Positions 6,670 to 7,289 of a stretch of 7,289 nt of DNA are shown here, piece after piece; within the stretch, counting starts at the first letter, position 1; the number at the start of each line of letters is the position of its first letter. The notes under the pieces were generated by a model. It saw nothing but the letters and a program-made list of their open reading frames with translations, was not told where the DNA came from and searched no databases. The translations under genes and the position numbers were made by a program. Source of the DNA: Actinomycetota bacterium (GTDB lineage Bacteria; Actinomycetota; Actinomycetes; Streptosporangiales; Streptosporangiaceae); assembly GCA_003161205.1 (NCBI GenBank), contig PMOU01000318.1, forward strand, positions 3,227 to 10,515, given 5' to 3'.

Positions 6670-6755
6670 CCGCTGCCTGCTGGACCCAGCCTGCGGGCCC
6701 TAGCCCCTGCGCCTGTATGACCCAGCCCCGCTTTAGGCGGGCTGCTGGCTAGGCC
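6663..6755. repeat. Degenerate 9-mer repeats spanning both convergent stop codons
   Basis: G(A/C)CC(T/C)AGCC occurs at 6663-6671, 6683-6691, 6697-6705 and 6719-6727, and an inverted copy, GGCTAGGCC, lies at 6747-6755. The first copy contains the TAG of dnaE, and the inverted one contains the TAG of the minus-strand gene. CCTGC also recurs at 6676, 6690 and 6706. Together these fill the convergent intergenic region. They could reflect local duplication or simple low-complexity GC-rich sequence. Confidence 0.4.
6723..6744. terminator. Probable bidirectional terminator hairpin between convergent genes
   Basis: CAGCCCCGC (6723-6731) pairs with GCGGGCTG (6737-6744) around the loop TTTAG, giving 8 bp with one bulged C. 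It lies 53 bases after the dnaE stop and just beyond the stop of the minus-strand gene, so it can serve transcripts from both sides. There is no U tract on either side, as is common for actinobacterial intrinsic terminators. Confidence 0.55.
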
Positions 6756-7289
6756 TTGGGGCCGATGAGCTGGTCGAGGAAGGCGCGGTACATGCGCAGG
6801 GTCTCGCGCAGCGTCTCCGTGTCTGCCTCAGCGCCCTCACCCCAGCGGCCGCGTAGCGAGCGCTGGCGTTCGGTGATCGCGCGCTGCCGCTCCTCGATGG
6901 CGCGCTTGCGCTCGGCGATAGCGGCTTCCAGCTTGGCGGTCACCTGCTCGACGACCTCGGCGGCCTCGGTCACCGAGGCCTGGGGGTCATCGACGAACCG
7001 GAACTGGATCTGCTGCCACTGCGCGGTGAAATCCACCGCGTCTGGCAGCAGTTTCCCGTAGGCCAGGTCGCCCAGATCGTCCAGCGTGTTCGGTGCCTCG
7101 CCCGGGCGCAGCTCCTGCGCCGGCGGCCCGGCGTGGCGCCCCACGCCATTGGGTGCCTCGGTGGCCGCGGAATCCTCAGGTGCCGGGGTAACAACCGGGA
7201 CGTCCGGGATCGTCGCGGCGCCCGCCTGCGGGCTGTCCCCGGCATAGGCGCTCCCGCCGCCAACGTTCCCGTCATCCACGGCGTCGAGC
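6749..7289 (-). CDS. Coiled-coil hypothetical protein (5' end likely outside window)
   Basis: The frame is open to the window edge. A GTG at 7277-7279 would give 176 residues, but the ten bases visible before it hold no Shine-Dalgarno, so the gene probably starts further out. Counted from that GTG, residues 1-65 are Gly/Ala/Pro-rich and look disordered. Residues 66-176 form a charged helical domain: W88, IQFRFVDDP (91-99), then a coiled coil with three exact heptads (IAERKRA, IEERQRA, ITERQRS; 121-141), W146, and a closing TETLRETLRMYRAFLDQLI (154-172). The pattern of a Trp, FVDxP, a helical span, then LRxxLxxYRxF recalls a C-terminal domain I associate with actinobacterial hypothetical proteins. 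The function is unknown. No membrane segment or catalytic motif is visible. It converges on dnaE and shares its terminator region. Confidence 0.72.
   Translation of the reverse strand, partial: LDAVDDGNVGGGSAYAGDSPQAGAATIPDVPVVTPAPEDSAATEAPNGVGRHAGPPAQELRPGEAPNTLDDLGDLAYGKLLPDAVDFTAQWQQIQFRFVDDPQASVTEAAEVVEQVTAKLEAAIAERKRAIEERQRAITERQRSLRGRWGEGAEADTETLRETLRMYRAFLDQLIGPKA
6857..6919 (-). repeat. Three tandem 21-bp units encoding heptads
   Basis: Three 21-base units (6857-6877, 6878-6898, 6899-6919) encode the heptads ITERQRS, IEERQRA and IAERKRA in the minus-strand gene. The protein units share the pattern I-x-E-R-(Q/K)-R-(A/S). The DNA has diverged mainly at synonymous positions, which suggests an old duplication kept by selection on the coiled coil. 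Confidence 0.6.

Noticed and set aside
6756..7061. Plus-strand open frame of 101 codons (Ser/Arg-rich)
   Set aside because: It is antisense to the minus-strand coiled-coil gene, which has heptads and a conserved-looking domain. The Ser/Arg-rich product looks like a shadow.
1..7289. A novel defence system, mobile element or CRISPR array
   Set aside because: I found no transposase, integrase, toxin-antitoxin pair, long terminal repeat or spaced repeat array. The gene content is ordinary core genome apart from the minor items listed.

Overview
The window is a stretch of high-GC actinobacterial core chromosome. The evidence is strong GC bias at third codon positions, an actinobacterial-type TraR/DksA protein, a member of the mycothiol-dependent maleylpyruvate isomerase-like family, and a DnaE that matches mycobacterial DnaE1 from memory, down to the numbering of its PHP-domain residues. 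The order DksA-like, lspA, rluD, then dnaE resembles what I recall from Streptomyces and related actinomycetes. I cannot name a genus.

Layout. Positions 1-34 hold the last codons of an upstream gene. A compact promoter or hairpin region (about 71-108) follows, with a perfect 12-bp palindrome in the promoter spacer. Next comes a tightly packed cluster on the + strand: a DksA-like C4 zinc-finger protein (145-564), lspA (about 537-1136) and rluD (1133-2065). Its reading frames overlap, which suggests one transcript and translational coupling. A GC-rich hairpin follows rluD. Then comes a DinB/maleylpyruvate-isomerase-like protein of unknown substrate (2119-2901) and a 207-base leader with a weak promoter and a strong 11-bp hairpin. 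The replicative polymerase gene dnaE (3109-6669) fills half the window. An 80-base convergent intergenic region with a bidirectional hairpin separates dnaE from a minus-strand gene, cut by the window edge, for a coiled-coil hypothetical protein (6749-7289).

How the genes fit together. LspA is the lipoprotein signal peptidase in the membrane, RluD modifies 23S rRNA, and DnaE is the chromosomal replicase with an apparently intact PHP proofreading site. The DksA-like protein probably tunes RNA polymerase. These are housekeeping functions grouped by conserved order rather than one pathway. I see no mobile element, CRISPR array, tRNA, rRNA or defence system. The least explained items are the coiled-coil protein on the minus strand, the leader hairpin of dnaE, the palindrome in the first promoter, and the repeated 9-mer that contains the stop codons of both convergent genes.
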